Positions 25,766 through 33,246 of a DNA stretch of 64,000 bases are shown piece after piece (the stretch's first letter is position 1; each line of letters opens with the position of its first letter). The notes beneath the pieces are model-generated. The model saw nothing but the letters and a program-made list of their open reading frames with translations, ran no database searches and was not told where the DNA came from. The DNA is from Bradyrhizobium sp. OK095 (lineage in GTDB: Bacteria > Pseudomonadota > Alphaproteobacteria > Rhizobiales > Xanthobacteraceae): positions 372,001 to 436,000 of the forward strand of contig NZ_FOBX01000004.1 in the NCBI RefSeq assembly GCF_900109945.1, read 5' to 3'. Made by a program: the position numbers and the translations under genes.

Positions 25766-26764
25766 ATGCCGAATCGAGATCTCACGCGCCGGCGCATGAT
25801 CGCCATTGCGGCGTCGGTCGCCGGGTCGGCATTGCTGTCCGGCGGCCGAATGGCCAGGGCAGGCGATCCGGTGCGATGGCAGGGATCAGCCCTCGGGGCA
25901 CAAGTATCGATGGAGATCCATCATCCGGACCGGACAGAAGCGCAGCGCCTCGTCGATCGGTGTATCCAGGACGTGCGGCACCTGGAACGGCAGTTCAGCC
26001 TGTACCGGGAGCATTCGGCGATCTGCACGCTCAACCGCACCGGCATCCTTGTCGCTCCCGATACCGACATGGTGGCGCTGCTCAAGGCTTCGCTGTATTT
26101 TTCCGATCTGACCGATGGTGCCTTCGATCCGACGGTGCAGCCGCTGTGGCAGCTTTATGCGGATCACTTCACCTCCGACAGGCCCGATCCGCAAGGGCCG
26201 TCGAAGGAGAGGCTGGCGGAAGCGCTGGCCAGCGTCGGACGCAGCGGCCTTCTCGTCAGCGAAGACCGAATTGCGCTCACGCGGCGCGGCGCCGCAATTA
26301 CTCTGAACGGCATTGCACAGGGGTACGCCACGGATCGCGTCGTCGAGAGATTGCGTAGCGCCGGCCTGTCGACGACGCTGGTCAACATGGGAGAGGTCCG
26401 GGCGATCGGGCCGAGACCTGAGGGTACGCCCTGGCGCGTGGGACTGGCGGATCCCGAGAGGTCCGGTGCGCTTACCGAAACCGTTGACATCGTCAACCGT
26501 GCGGTGGCGACATCGGCGGGCGCTGGATTCCGGTTCGATCGCTTGGGACGGTTTACGCATCTGTTCGATCCGGCGACCGGTCGCAGCCCCGCGCTCTACA
26601 CCACCCTCAGCGTCATCGCCCCGACGGCAACCGAGGCCGATGCACTGTCGACGGCATTCAGCCTGATGCCGGCGTCGGGGATCCAGCGCGTGGTTGCCGC
26701 TCGGCCGGACGTTCAAGCCCGCATGATGACATCCGGCGGAGGCTTGATCGTATACGGGGCCTAG
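25766..26764 (+). CDS. nosX: NosX, ApbE-type FMN transferase for NosR
   Basis: A 332-residue Tat-exported protein (LTRRRMIAIAASVAGSALLSGG). The body is ApbE-like: RQFSLYREHSAICTLNR, FSDLTDGAFDPTVQPLW, TLNGIAQGYATDRV, LVNMGEVRAIGPRPEG and PTATEADALSTAFSLM. NosX attaches FMN covalently to the threonine of NosR, keeping the reductase chain active. The RBS GAGGAG seven bases before 25766 decides the start. Last gene of the nos operon proper. Confidence 0.93.
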   Translation: MPNRDLTRRRMIAIAASVAGSALLSGGRMARAGDPVRWQGSALGAQVSMEIHHPDRTEAQRLVDRCIQDVRHLERQFSLYREHSAICTLNRTGILVAPDTDMVALLKASLYFSDLTDGAFDPTVQPLWQLYADHFTSDRPDPQGPSKERLAEALASVGRSGLLVSEDRIALTRRGAAITLNGIAQGYATDRVVERLRSAGLSTTLVNMGEVRAIGPRPEGTPWRVGLADPERSGALTETVDIVNRAVATSAGAGFRFDRLGRFTHLFDPATGRSPALYTTLSVIAPTATEADALSTAFSLMPASGIQRVVAARPDVQARMMTSGGGLIVYGA

Positions 26765-26852
26765 CAGGCAGTGCCGGCTGCGGCTGATGTTCGGACTACC
26801 AGGATAGTACCACCAACCGCTCAAACCGGGCAGGCTGAAAACGGAGAATCAG

Positions 26853-27236
26853 ATGCGAGCTGTTATATTTGTCGCTGTTTTGGCCGTTGTCGGCGCAGGC
26901 GAAGCGAGAGCGCAGGACGCTGCGGCCGGTGAGAAGGTCTTTGCCGTGTGCAAGGCTTGTCATCAGATCGGCGAAACCGCGAAGAATGCCGTCGGACCGG
27001 TCCTCAATGGCGTCATCGGCCGCAAGGCGGGTAGCGTTGCCGGCTATACATATTCCGCCGCCAACAAGGACTCGGGAATCACCTGGGATGAGGCCACCTT
27101 CCGCGAGTACATCAAGGACCCGAAAGCGAAAGTCCCGGGCACCAAGATGATCTATGCAGGCCTGAAAGACGAACAGAAGACCAACGACCTCGTCGCATTC
27201 CTCAAGCAGTTCGATACCGACGGGAAGAAAAAGTAA
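26853..27236 (+). CDS. Periplasmic class I c-type cytochrome
   Basis: A 127-residue protein with a signal peptide (1-20), a haem-binding CKACH motif at residues 33-37 and Met99 in GTKMIYAGL as the sixth ligand. The loop IGRKAGSVAGYTYSAANK is typical of cytochrome c2/c550. It lies 88 bp after nosX on the same strand and is a plausible electron donor to NosZ, as cytochrome c550 is in Paracoccus; this is inference from position. RBS GGAG before the ATG. Confidence 0.85.
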   Translation: MRAVIFVAVLAVVGAGEARAQDAAAGEKVFAVCKACHQIGETAKNAVGPVLNGVIGRKAGSVAGYTYSAANKDSGITWDEATFREYIKDPKAKVPGTKMIYAGLKDEQKTNDLVAFLKQFDTDGKKK

Positions 27237-27380
27237 TCGAAACCGCTATTGGCAGCTCTGGCTGCATTCGCTGTTCGACAACTCGGCTGCGGTCGCGACC
27301 GGCGTAGCGGCCGTCATGCCCTTGCCTGACTGCCTCAAGAGAGGTGCAGAAAAAATGCCGCGTTGGTTCGCGGAGCTGCG

Positions 27381-27400
27381 GTGAGGTGAGGTGAGGTGAG
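27381..27400. repeat. GTGAG pentanucleotide tandem repeat
   Basis: Four perfect head-to-tail GTGAG units, extended by a partial fifth. It lies in non-coding DNA, so changes in copy number would not shift a reading frame. Confidence 0.8.
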
Positions 27401-27490
27401 GTTGTGTAGCAATTTCAATGAGATACGAGTTCGTAATTTTGTCCTGACTGGCGCACCATCCCCCCTTAGTGGATACCCTCTCAGCGCCCA

Positions 27491-27547
27491 GTTCGATCAG
27501 CCGGCTCGGGCCGTTTGCCGGGACATCAGGTGAACCGCAAGCGCGGC
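27491..27547. repeat. Direct repeat, left copy (matches 29921-29977)
   Basis: The first 34 bases (GTTCGATCAGCCGGCTCGGG onward) are identical to 29921-29954 and about 49 of 57 match overall. The right copy is the 3' end of the membrane-protein gene on the minus strand; here only that end remains. The two copies bracket the avidin, dioxygenase and biotinyl-domain genes. Confidence 0.75.
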
Positions 27548-27990
27548 CCCAAACCTGGCCCCCGCAAGTTGCGTCCGCTGGCCGACGCGGCGAACTGGCC
27601 CAGGCGTGTGCGAAGAACGCGAGATCGGACAACAGGCGCTCGATATCGTTTTTTTTCAGAAAGCCTTGCGCGCCTTGGACGCGGCGGATCGGTGGTCTCT
27701 CGTCAGTTGGCGTCGATGGGGGCGGGGTTCGTTCTTCGACGATTCGAACCTCCTCCAAACGCACGCGACGGAGGAGGATCGCTTCGTCCATCCGAATTTC
27801 CTGCCGATCACGGGCTGCGCCGAGGTCGGACGCGAACAATCCCGCGCCTCAAAAACACCCGACGAGGTCGAGGGAATGCAGCGCGCACCAGTCGCGCAAC
27901 ACCTGCTCTCGCTTGAAAATCGACCTTAACTTTAAGTTGCGTAATAATATGATTCTAGTTATGGTTCATAGCTCTCTCGGGGAGGTGGCC

Positions 27991-28398
27991 ATGGTTCGCG
28001 TCGTAGCGCTGCTGTTGATCCTCATGGGCGTTTCGACCGTATGCGCCTCTGCGCAACAACTCCCGATCCCGTCGTCCTGGCAGAATCAAAGTGGCTCCGA
28101 GCTGACCGTCTTTGCGCCTGGCGCGAACGGTGGCTTTGTGGGCCAATACGTCAATCAGGCAACAGGCTTCGATTGCCAGAACATGCCGTTCGACGCGAGC
28201 GGCAGGTCGGGCGCGGGCAATGTGCGCTTCGTGGTGACGTGGAAGAACAGCTTCAAGAGCTGCAATTCCGTCGCGGCCTGGACTGGCACGCTGGCCGGCA
28301 ACGTCATGACCACGCAGTGGGAGCTGGCCTATGTCGATCCCGCGACCGGGCGGCTGAAGATCGCCAGGGGTAATGATGTGTTTCACCGGACGCGCTAG
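27991..28398 (+). CDS. Secreted avidin-family biotin-binding protein (bradavidin II-like)
   Basis: A 135-residue protein with a signal peptide (1-21) and a mature avidin domain. Against streptavidin the binding residues line up with identical spacing: Asn32 (N23), Ser36 (S27), Tyr53 (Y43), Trp84 (W79), Ser93 (S88), Trp97 (W92), Trp110 (W108) and Asp129 (D128). Thr90 is replaced by Ala95, which removes one contact to the biotin sulfur. Cys62 and Cys91 are placed for the disulfide seen in rhizavidin and bradavidin II. The text LPxPSSWxNxxGSxLT and CNSxxAWTG is very close to bradavidin II as I remember it. RBS GGGGAGG (27979-27985) fixes the start. It should bind biotin outside the cytoplasm. 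Confidence 0.92.
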   Translation: MVRVVALLLILMGVSTVCASAQQLPIPSSWQNQSGSELTVFAPGANGGFVGQYVNQATGFDCQNMPFDASGRSGAGNVRFVVTWKNSFKSCNSVAAWTGTLAGNVMTTQWELAYVDPATGRLKIARGNDVFHRTR

Positions 28399-28424
28399 CG
28401 GGGATTTGGCCATGGCACCGGCGC

Positions 28425-29339
28425 GTGCCGCGCGCTGGCATTAAGACATTGGCCGGCGCCCCGACCAGGTCACGGGATTTCCGCCACCGGGCGCATGAGC
28501 TTTTCGTCGACGGATATTGCGTCATCGACGATGTCCTGGGTCAGGAAGATTTGGCCCGGCTTCGGGCGATCTGCGGTGCCCAGACGGTGGACGCGGAGCG
28601 CAAATTTCCCGGCGACGGATTCCTGGGCCATGTCACCGACGTCAGCGCGCTTCCCGAGCTCGGCTGGTTCGTCGGGCTCGAGCAGCATTATGCGCTGCTG
28701 CGCGCGCTGGGATGTCCGGATCCGAAATGGTTCATGGGCTTCGTCATCCAGAAGCCGCCGCACAGCCCCGGCCTGTATTGGCACCAGGATTGGTGGGGGT
28801 GGTCGGACGAGGTGAGCTTCGGCGATCGACCGCCACTTCTCGTGCTCGCCTTTTATCTGCGCGACGTCGGTACCGAGAACGGATGCCTGCGCGTGCTGCG
28901 CGGAACGCATCGCAGGCGGCACGCGCTTCATGCGGAGATGGGCCGAACCGCGGAATTGCTGGGCGATGATGGCGAGCGCCGTGCGCATCCTCTGCTTGCC
29001 TCGCTTCCCGATGCCGTCGATGTACCGGTTCGTGCCGGAGACATGGTGGTGCAGGATGCGCGGCTGCTGCACGCCACCCATCCCAACGCGTCGCCGGACT
29101 GGCGTCCAATGATCTTCCTGTCGGTCATTCCCGACATGGCCTGGTTGTCCGAGGCGGTGCAGGCCACCGTCGAGATCAAGCGACCGAAGGTCGAACGGTC
29201 ATGGCCTGCGCAGCACTACGACCTCGTCTGCGCCCGACAGGCCCGTTACCACGGCACGGCCGCGCCAGCGCTGATCAATCGGACCGCGCTGCCGCGCGGC
29301 AGCGGCGCGCAAGCGGACGGCGCGACCAGGGTGCGATGA
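28425..29339 (+). CDS. Phytanoyl-CoA dioxygenase (PhyH)-family oxygenase
   Basis: A 304-residue Fe(II)/2-oxoglutarate oxygenase-like protein. The iron site is visible as H-x-D in YWHQDWWGW and a distal histidine in DARLLHATHPN, with an arginine (WRPMIFLS) for 2-oxoglutarate. The segment FVDGYCVIDDVL is the usual PhyH opening. Substrate unknown. The GTG at 28425 is the first in-frame start, 26 bp after the avidin stop; a TTG at 28449 is an alternative and no strong RBS is seen. The short gap suggests co-transcription with the avidin gene. Confidence 0.75.
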   Translation: MPRAGIKTLAGAPTRSRDFRHRAHELFVDGYCVIDDVLGQEDLARLRAICGAQTVDAERKFPGDGFLGHVTDVSALPELGWFVGLEQHYALLRALGCPDPKWFMGFVIQKPPHSPGLYWHQDWWGWSDEVSFGDRPPLLVLAFYLRDVGTENGCLRVLRGTHRRRHALHAEMGRTAELLGDDGERRAHPLLASLPDAVDVPVRAGDMVVQDARLLHATHPNASPDWRPMIFLSVIPDMAWLSEAVQATVEIKRPKVERSWPAQHYDLVCARQARYHGTAAPALINRTALPRGSGAQADGATRVR

Positions 29340-29358
29340 CATCCTGATCTCATCGCAC
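29331..29358. terminator. Hairpin between convergent genes
   Basis: GTGCGATGA (29331-29339) pairs perfectly with TCATCGCAC (29350-29358) around a ten-base loop. It covers the dioxygenase stop codon and ends one base before the stop of the minus-strand biotinyl-domain gene. A two-way terminator is likely. Confidence 0.55.
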
Positions 29359-29359
29359 C

Positions 29360-29575
29360 TCATGCAATGGTGACGGCTGGAGTATCCTGGACGGCGGGAT
29401 CCCCCGGCTTGACGGCCACGTCGGTGACGGTGCCTGCGACCGTCGCGCGCTGGATCAGAAGCGTCTTGCCGAGCTCGACTGCGAAGAGATGCTGCTGGGG
29501 CGTGACATTGTCGCCCTTCTTGACATAGACCTCGATGACAATTCCGCCGGTCGGGACCTGAATAATCGTTGGCAT
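29360..29575 (-). CDS. Stand-alone biotinyl/lipoyl-domain protein
   Basis: A 71-residue protein that is a single biotinyl/lipoyl attachment fold: two mirror-related halves (GGIVIEVYVKKGDNVTPQQ and AGTVTDVAVKPGDPAVQDT) joined by a hairpin VELGKT with Lys37 at the tip. The hairpin resembles the lipoyl motif ETDKA more than the biotin motif AMKM, so the cofactor (biotin, lipoate or none) is open. No carboxylase or dehydrogenase subunit is nearby. The RBS AGGAG directly before the ATG at 29575 sets the start; the longer frame to 29623 is not needed. Its neighbour across a shared terminator belongs to the avidin module. Confidence 0.8.
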   Translation of the reverse strand: MPTIIQVPTGGIVIEVYVKKGDNVTPQQHLFAVELGKTLLIQRATVAGTVTDVAVKPGDPAVQDTPAVTIA

Positions 29576-29926
29576 CGCGATCTCCTCTGGACGAGTTGTC
29601 GAGCGCTTCCCCTGCGGCAGCAAATGCCTCTCGCCCGTGATCTCTCGAAAACGAGTGCCGCGCCATGCTTCTATTTAAAGTAGCATGCCGCCGGAATCTC
29701 GTCCACTGCATAAGTGATCAAGAGATTGCCCCTGGTGTGGTCTTGCCGGCGGATTGTCCGACTGTGAAAAACGCAGCGATGGCGGACCCGACGCAGACGT
29801 GCGGAATAGCTCCCCTCATGCCGGACGGACTGCGGGCAAGCGGGCTTCACGCCGGCGGCTGCTTTTCGGTGCGGACGCGATACCATTCCTCCCCTTACTG
29901 AGTACTCTCCCTCCCCGCAGGTTCGA
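29576..29926. other. 350-bp intergenic region
   Basis: The promoter region of the biotinyl-domain gene. It contains a small inverted repeat, CATGCT...AGCATG (29662-29685 region), around an AT-rich TATTTAAAGT core. No gene is visible. The right part near 29905 shows weak similarity to the sequence just before the left direct repeat. Confidence 0.4.
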
Positions 29927-29977
29927 TCAGCCGGCTCGGGCCGTTTGCCGGGACCGCAGGTAGCCGCCGAGCGCGGC
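29921..29977. repeat. Direct repeat, right copy (matches 27491-27547)
   Basis: The right copy overlaps the 3' end of the membrane-protein gene (last ~17 codons plus the stop). Thirty-four bases are identical to the left copy at 27491. See the left copy for interpretation. Confidence 0.75.
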
Positions 29978-30349
29978 GAGGGCAGGGCTGAGCAGCAAAT
30001 AGAGCACGTGGAGCCAGAAGCGGCTGGTGCCGTTGACCAACGCATAAACTCCGAGACCGACGCAAAGAATGGACGCGAGCGTCCCGTTCAGCACTTCGTC
30101 ATGCTTGGCGATGCGCGCCGAAACGTAGCCACCAAGGACCGAGCAGAGCCCGCCCAGAACAGTCGATGCCGCGAGGAAGACGCTGCTTGCCTTCAGGACC
30201 TCGGCGGCAGAGCCGGCGCCATGATCCGGCAGTGATGTTTCGCCTGCCGATGCCAGAACGAGGATCATGACGGGTATCGCCACGAGATTCGACGAGACGA
30301 TGTCGACGACGTTGCCGATGGCGACGCCCTTGAAAGATACTTGCTTCAT
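29927..30349 (-). CDS. Small hypothetical membrane protein
   Basis: A 140-residue protein with four predicted membrane helices (around residues 17-38, 57-80, 86-108 and 113-131), including GGYVSARIAKHDEVLNG between helices 2 and 3. The glycine-rich helices resemble TIGR04086/DUF-type four-helix proteins, but I cannot name the family. The ATG at 30349 (MKQVSFKG) is preferred to the start nine codons upstream. It is divergent from the large gene at 30553, and its last 57 bp are duplicated at 27491. Confidence 0.6.
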   Translation of the reverse strand: MKQVSFKGVAIGNVVDIVSSNLVAIPVMILVLASAGETSLPDHGAGSAAEVLKASSVFLAASTVLGGLCSVLGGYVSARIAKHDEVLNGTLASILCVGLGVYALVNGTSRFWLHVLYLLLSPALAALGGYLRSRQTARAG

Positions 30350-30552
30350 TTGCACGCGATAAACCGCCTCGTTCATTTCAATCCAACCGGACGACGCACT
30401 ATCTCATGATTTTGGTGGGCGATCGCCTAACAGCTCCCGATTCCAAATCTGCGCTTCCTTGGTCGCTGTCACCATAACGCGACTTCCAATCGTCGCAACC
30501 TTAGCCTGTAATATCTTCGACAACAGGATGGCTGCTGTCGAGGAGGTCGTGA

Positions 30553-33231
30553 ATGGCTACACCTGCGCAAAATCCGGAAATTCAGATCGGCATCGGGACG
30601 CGGCCGCAGGGCAATGCGGTCGCGCTGTTCGGGTCGAACATCTTCGTCGTCGGCTTCGGCGACAGTTCCGACATCCAGCAATCGCTGTACCCGACCGCGT
30701 CGGGCTTCACCGCCTCCAGCCTCGGCAACAAGGAATTATGGTCGAGCAGCCAGCTCAAGCTGAAGAACGGCTTCGGGCCGAAGAGCGTGGGCGGATGCGC
30801 GCTTGCGATCCAGTCCGGCACGATCCCGGAGCTCTATTTGTTCTGGAATCAGTCGAACTTGTGGAAGGATTCGAGTGCCGGCGTCATGGTGACGTGGCTG
30901 AACGCTGTCACGCCGGGGGCGGGAAGCTCCAGCGCGGCGACAGCGATCTGGCTCGCGGGCTTCGTGCTATGCGATGAGAACGGCCTCGGCATTCCTTTGC
31001 CGGGCGGGGCGTCCATCAGCGCGATTTCTCTGGGATCGCAGGCGTTCCTCGTAGGGATCGTGCAGCAGGCTCCGGTCGAAACCGGCAAGCTCATGGATTT
31101 CGCGACGGTCGGGGTATATTACGTGGCCGACCAGCTGCCGGACAATACCGTCGCCACGAACGCGGGCACGTTCGGAACCTGGCCCGCGCGCAATGAAACC
31201 TCGATGGCGCTGAGCGCAGCGGAAATCGGCGCGCTGCTCCCCGCGGTTGCCGGCCGCTCGGGCGTGAGCCTCGACAACCTGATCAGCCTTGCGGTGACCC
31301 CGCAGGTCAGCGGCGCCGACATCAGCAGCAACGATCTGGCCCTGGACCTCGTGATGTTCATGACCGTCACCATGGCCGACGCGAAGGGGGGCGACAAGAC
31401 GCCGTTCCAGGTCGCGGTGACCTGCCCGCTCGACGCCAGCGGCTCGCCGGCCGCAGGGCAGCCTGCGCTCGCGTGGTCGAGCGCGGCCGCCACCCAATCC
31501 CCGCTCACGATCCTGCCTGATCCTGCGGGCCGCATCATCGCCTGCGGATCGTCAGTCACCGACGAGAAGAACCTCGAGAAAACGCTGCTCATCGAGGTGT
31601 TCTCGACCTACGAGCCGCTCGCCTATGCGAGCCAGTCCACGCTGCCGGCATCCTCCGCCGACACCAGCACGCCCCCGAGCATGATGTTCATCGTCGACAC
31701 CGGCAATGGAAAGCAGTCGAACCCGACGTCGAACGTGAACGGCACCGGGAACATGACGACCACCACGTATCCGCTGCTGCAGCTATTGTTCTACGGCGAG
31801 ACGACGGTGGCGCAGGTGCAGCCGTTCGGCACCGTCAACGTGATCTCGAACTATGCCAACATCTCGCTGAACACTCCGAATGACGGGCCCGCCATCGCCG
31901 TGACCGGAATCATCGAAGGACCGATCCCGCTCCCGAACGCGAACATCTTGAACTGGCTGTTCGAAGGCACGACCAACGATCTCGGCTCGGTCATCTACGG
32001 AACGTCGCAGGGCGCAGGCACCCAGGGCGAGCAGAGTTGGAACGTGGGCGCGAGCATCACGGCCAACGGAAAGATCGGAGTTTCGGCCGGAGTCGAATCA
32101 CTTGGCGACGGCGGCGAAGCCGGCATCGCCTGGAATGCGTCGGTTTCCGGCGGCTACACCAGGAATTGGTCGAGCTCGACCTCCAGCACCCTCACGCTGC
32201 CGTTGCAGCAGACCAGCGTTGCGAGTGTCGAGCAGGGCAAAATGGTCGGGGAGAGCATCGAACCCTACGGCCTGGTGTTCGCTGCGTCTGCGTCGATCTC
32301 GATCACCAACCTGCAATTCTTAGACGCGAACGGCAAGATGATCACCGACGGCACTTCGAACGTCGCGAGCTCGGCCCCGCAGGCGCCGATCTTCGCGGCG
32401 ACCAGCGCGACCGTCGGCCAGTCCAACGGGCACCAGTATGTGCCGTTCCTGGTCACGCCCGGAGATCTCATGACCTATACGATCGATGGCACGCGCCCGG
32501 ACCAAACGCCCTGCGGCATCAACGCCACGATGGCGGCGCTGACCAACAACGCGATCACCGACTATTTCGATTCCGTGATCTGGCCGGCCGCGTTCGACTT
32601 CGGAGCGGCCTCCGGGGGGCCGTCGCAGAAATATCTGGATTTTTCCTGGTCGCTCGGCGGGGTGACCGGCGCCGCCTTCACGGCGCTGAAGACCGCCATG
32701 AACAGTGGCTCCTGGAATATCGAGGCGTCGCTCGCGCTCGGTTGCTACTGGGATGACGAGGCAGGGATTCCGCTGCTCGGCGGGGTCGAGACCTCGGGCA
32801 GCATCATGATCGGGGGATCGGGTGGCTATTCGAGCACGACGACCGACACAGAGACCGCGCAGTGGGGCGTTTCGCTGCAGCCGTTCGGCGCAAGCCCGCC
32901 GTGGGGGCCGCCGAACTGGGGCACGTCGATCGATCCGGACGATGAGAACAGCGTGATTGCGTCCTACCGCTTCGCGCTGTTGCTGCTGCCCGATCCGCGG
33001 CCAGGCGATGCGTCCGGACTGAGTCCGGGCTACTGGGTGCAGGAGCTGCTCAAATACGGCAATCAGAATGCCGCGACAGCGAACCCCAACGCGTTTCTTC
33101 CGAATAATCTCGATCCCGGATCGGGCTCATGGAAGATCGTCTTCGTGGTGCTGGAAATTCAGACCTATGCCGACATGAACAACGGCACCTACACGTATCA
33201 GTACACGGATCCGAAGGGGAGATTCAGCTAG
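30553..33231 (+). CDS. Large beta-rich protein of unknown family
   Basis: An 892-residue protein with a good RBS (GAGGAGG, 30539-30545). It has no signal peptide and no predicted membrane helix. The composition is rich in Ser, Thr, Gly, Asn and Trp and poor in Cys and charged residues. The N-terminal ~400 residues read as repeated short beta strands, as in propeller or lectin-like folds. Around residues 495-560 is an amphipathic stretch of alternating small/polar residues (SWNVGASITANGKIGVSAGV, then SVSGGYTRNWSSSTSSTLTL), and a second one near 745-780 (SGSIMIGGSGGYSSTTTDTE). Such hairpins occur in aerolysin-type pore-forming proteins and in amyloid or barrel proteins. I do not recognise the family and assign no function. 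Two LuxR-type regulators lie just downstream on the other strand. Confidence 0.7.
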   Translation: MATPAQNPEIQIGIGTRPQGNAVALFGSNIFVVGFGDSSDIQQSLYPTASGFTASSLGNKELWSSSQLKLKNGFGPKSVGGCALAIQSGTIPELYLFWNQSNLWKDSSAGVMVTWLNAVTPGAGSSSAATAIWLAGFVLCDENGLGIPLPGGASISAISLGSQAFLVGIVQQAPVETGKLMDFATVGVYYVADQLPDNTVATNAGTFGTWPARNETSMALSAAEIGALLPAVAGRSGVSLDNLISLAVTPQVSGADISSNDLALDLVMFMTVTMADAKGGDKTPFQVAVTCPLDASGSPAAGQPALAWSSAAATQSPLTILPDPAGRIIACGSSVTDEKNLEKTLLIEVFSTYEPLAYASQSTLPASSADTSTPPSMMFIVDTGNGKQSNPTSNVNGTGNMTTTTYPLLQLLFYGETTVAQVQPFGTVNVISNYANISLNTPNDGPAIAVTGIIEGPIPLPNANILNWLFEGTTNDLGSVIYGTSQGAGTQGEQSWNVGASITANGKIGVSAGVESLGDGGEAGIAWNASVSGGYTRNWSSSTSSTLTLPLQQTSVASVEQGKMVGESIEPYGLVFAASASISITNLQFLDANGKMITDGTSNVASSAPQAPIFAATSATVGQSNGHQYVPFLVTPGDLMTYTIDGTRPDQTPCGINATMAALTNNAITDYFDSVIWPAAFDFGAASGGPSQKYLDFSWSLGGVTGAAFTALKTAMNSGSWNIEASLALGCYWDDEAGIPLLGGVETSGSIMIGGSGGYSSTTTDTETAQWGVSLQPFGASPPWGPPNWGTSIDPDDENSVIASYRFALLLLPDPRPGDASGLSPGYWVQELLKYGNQNAATANPNAFLPNNLDPGSGSWKIVFVVLEIQTYADMNNGTYTYQYTDPKGRFS

Positions 33232-33246
33232 CGGCAGGCTCGCGAC

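Larger units (their letters stand above)
27237..27990. other. 750-bp region without a convincing gene
   Basis: Three frames of 100-200 codons cross this stretch, but none has a good start, ribosome binding site, recognisable domain or consistent composition. It contains a pentanucleotide tandem repeat (27381-27400) and a fragment equal to the 3' end of the membrane-protein gene at 29927 (27491-27547). It reads as decayed or rearranged DNA at the border between the nos cluster and the avidin module. Confidence 0.5.

Noticed and set aside
27246..27839. 197-codon frame on the minus strand in the gap before the avidin gene
   Set aside because: The part reading VQGAQGFLKKNDIERLL hints at a receiver-domain end, but there is no start, RBS or conserved core, and the frame runs through the direct-repeat fragment and tandem repeat.
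30553..33231. Calling the 892-residue protein a pore-forming toxin
   Set aside because: Only strand-pattern resemblance supports this; no defining motif is visible, so it is left as unknown.
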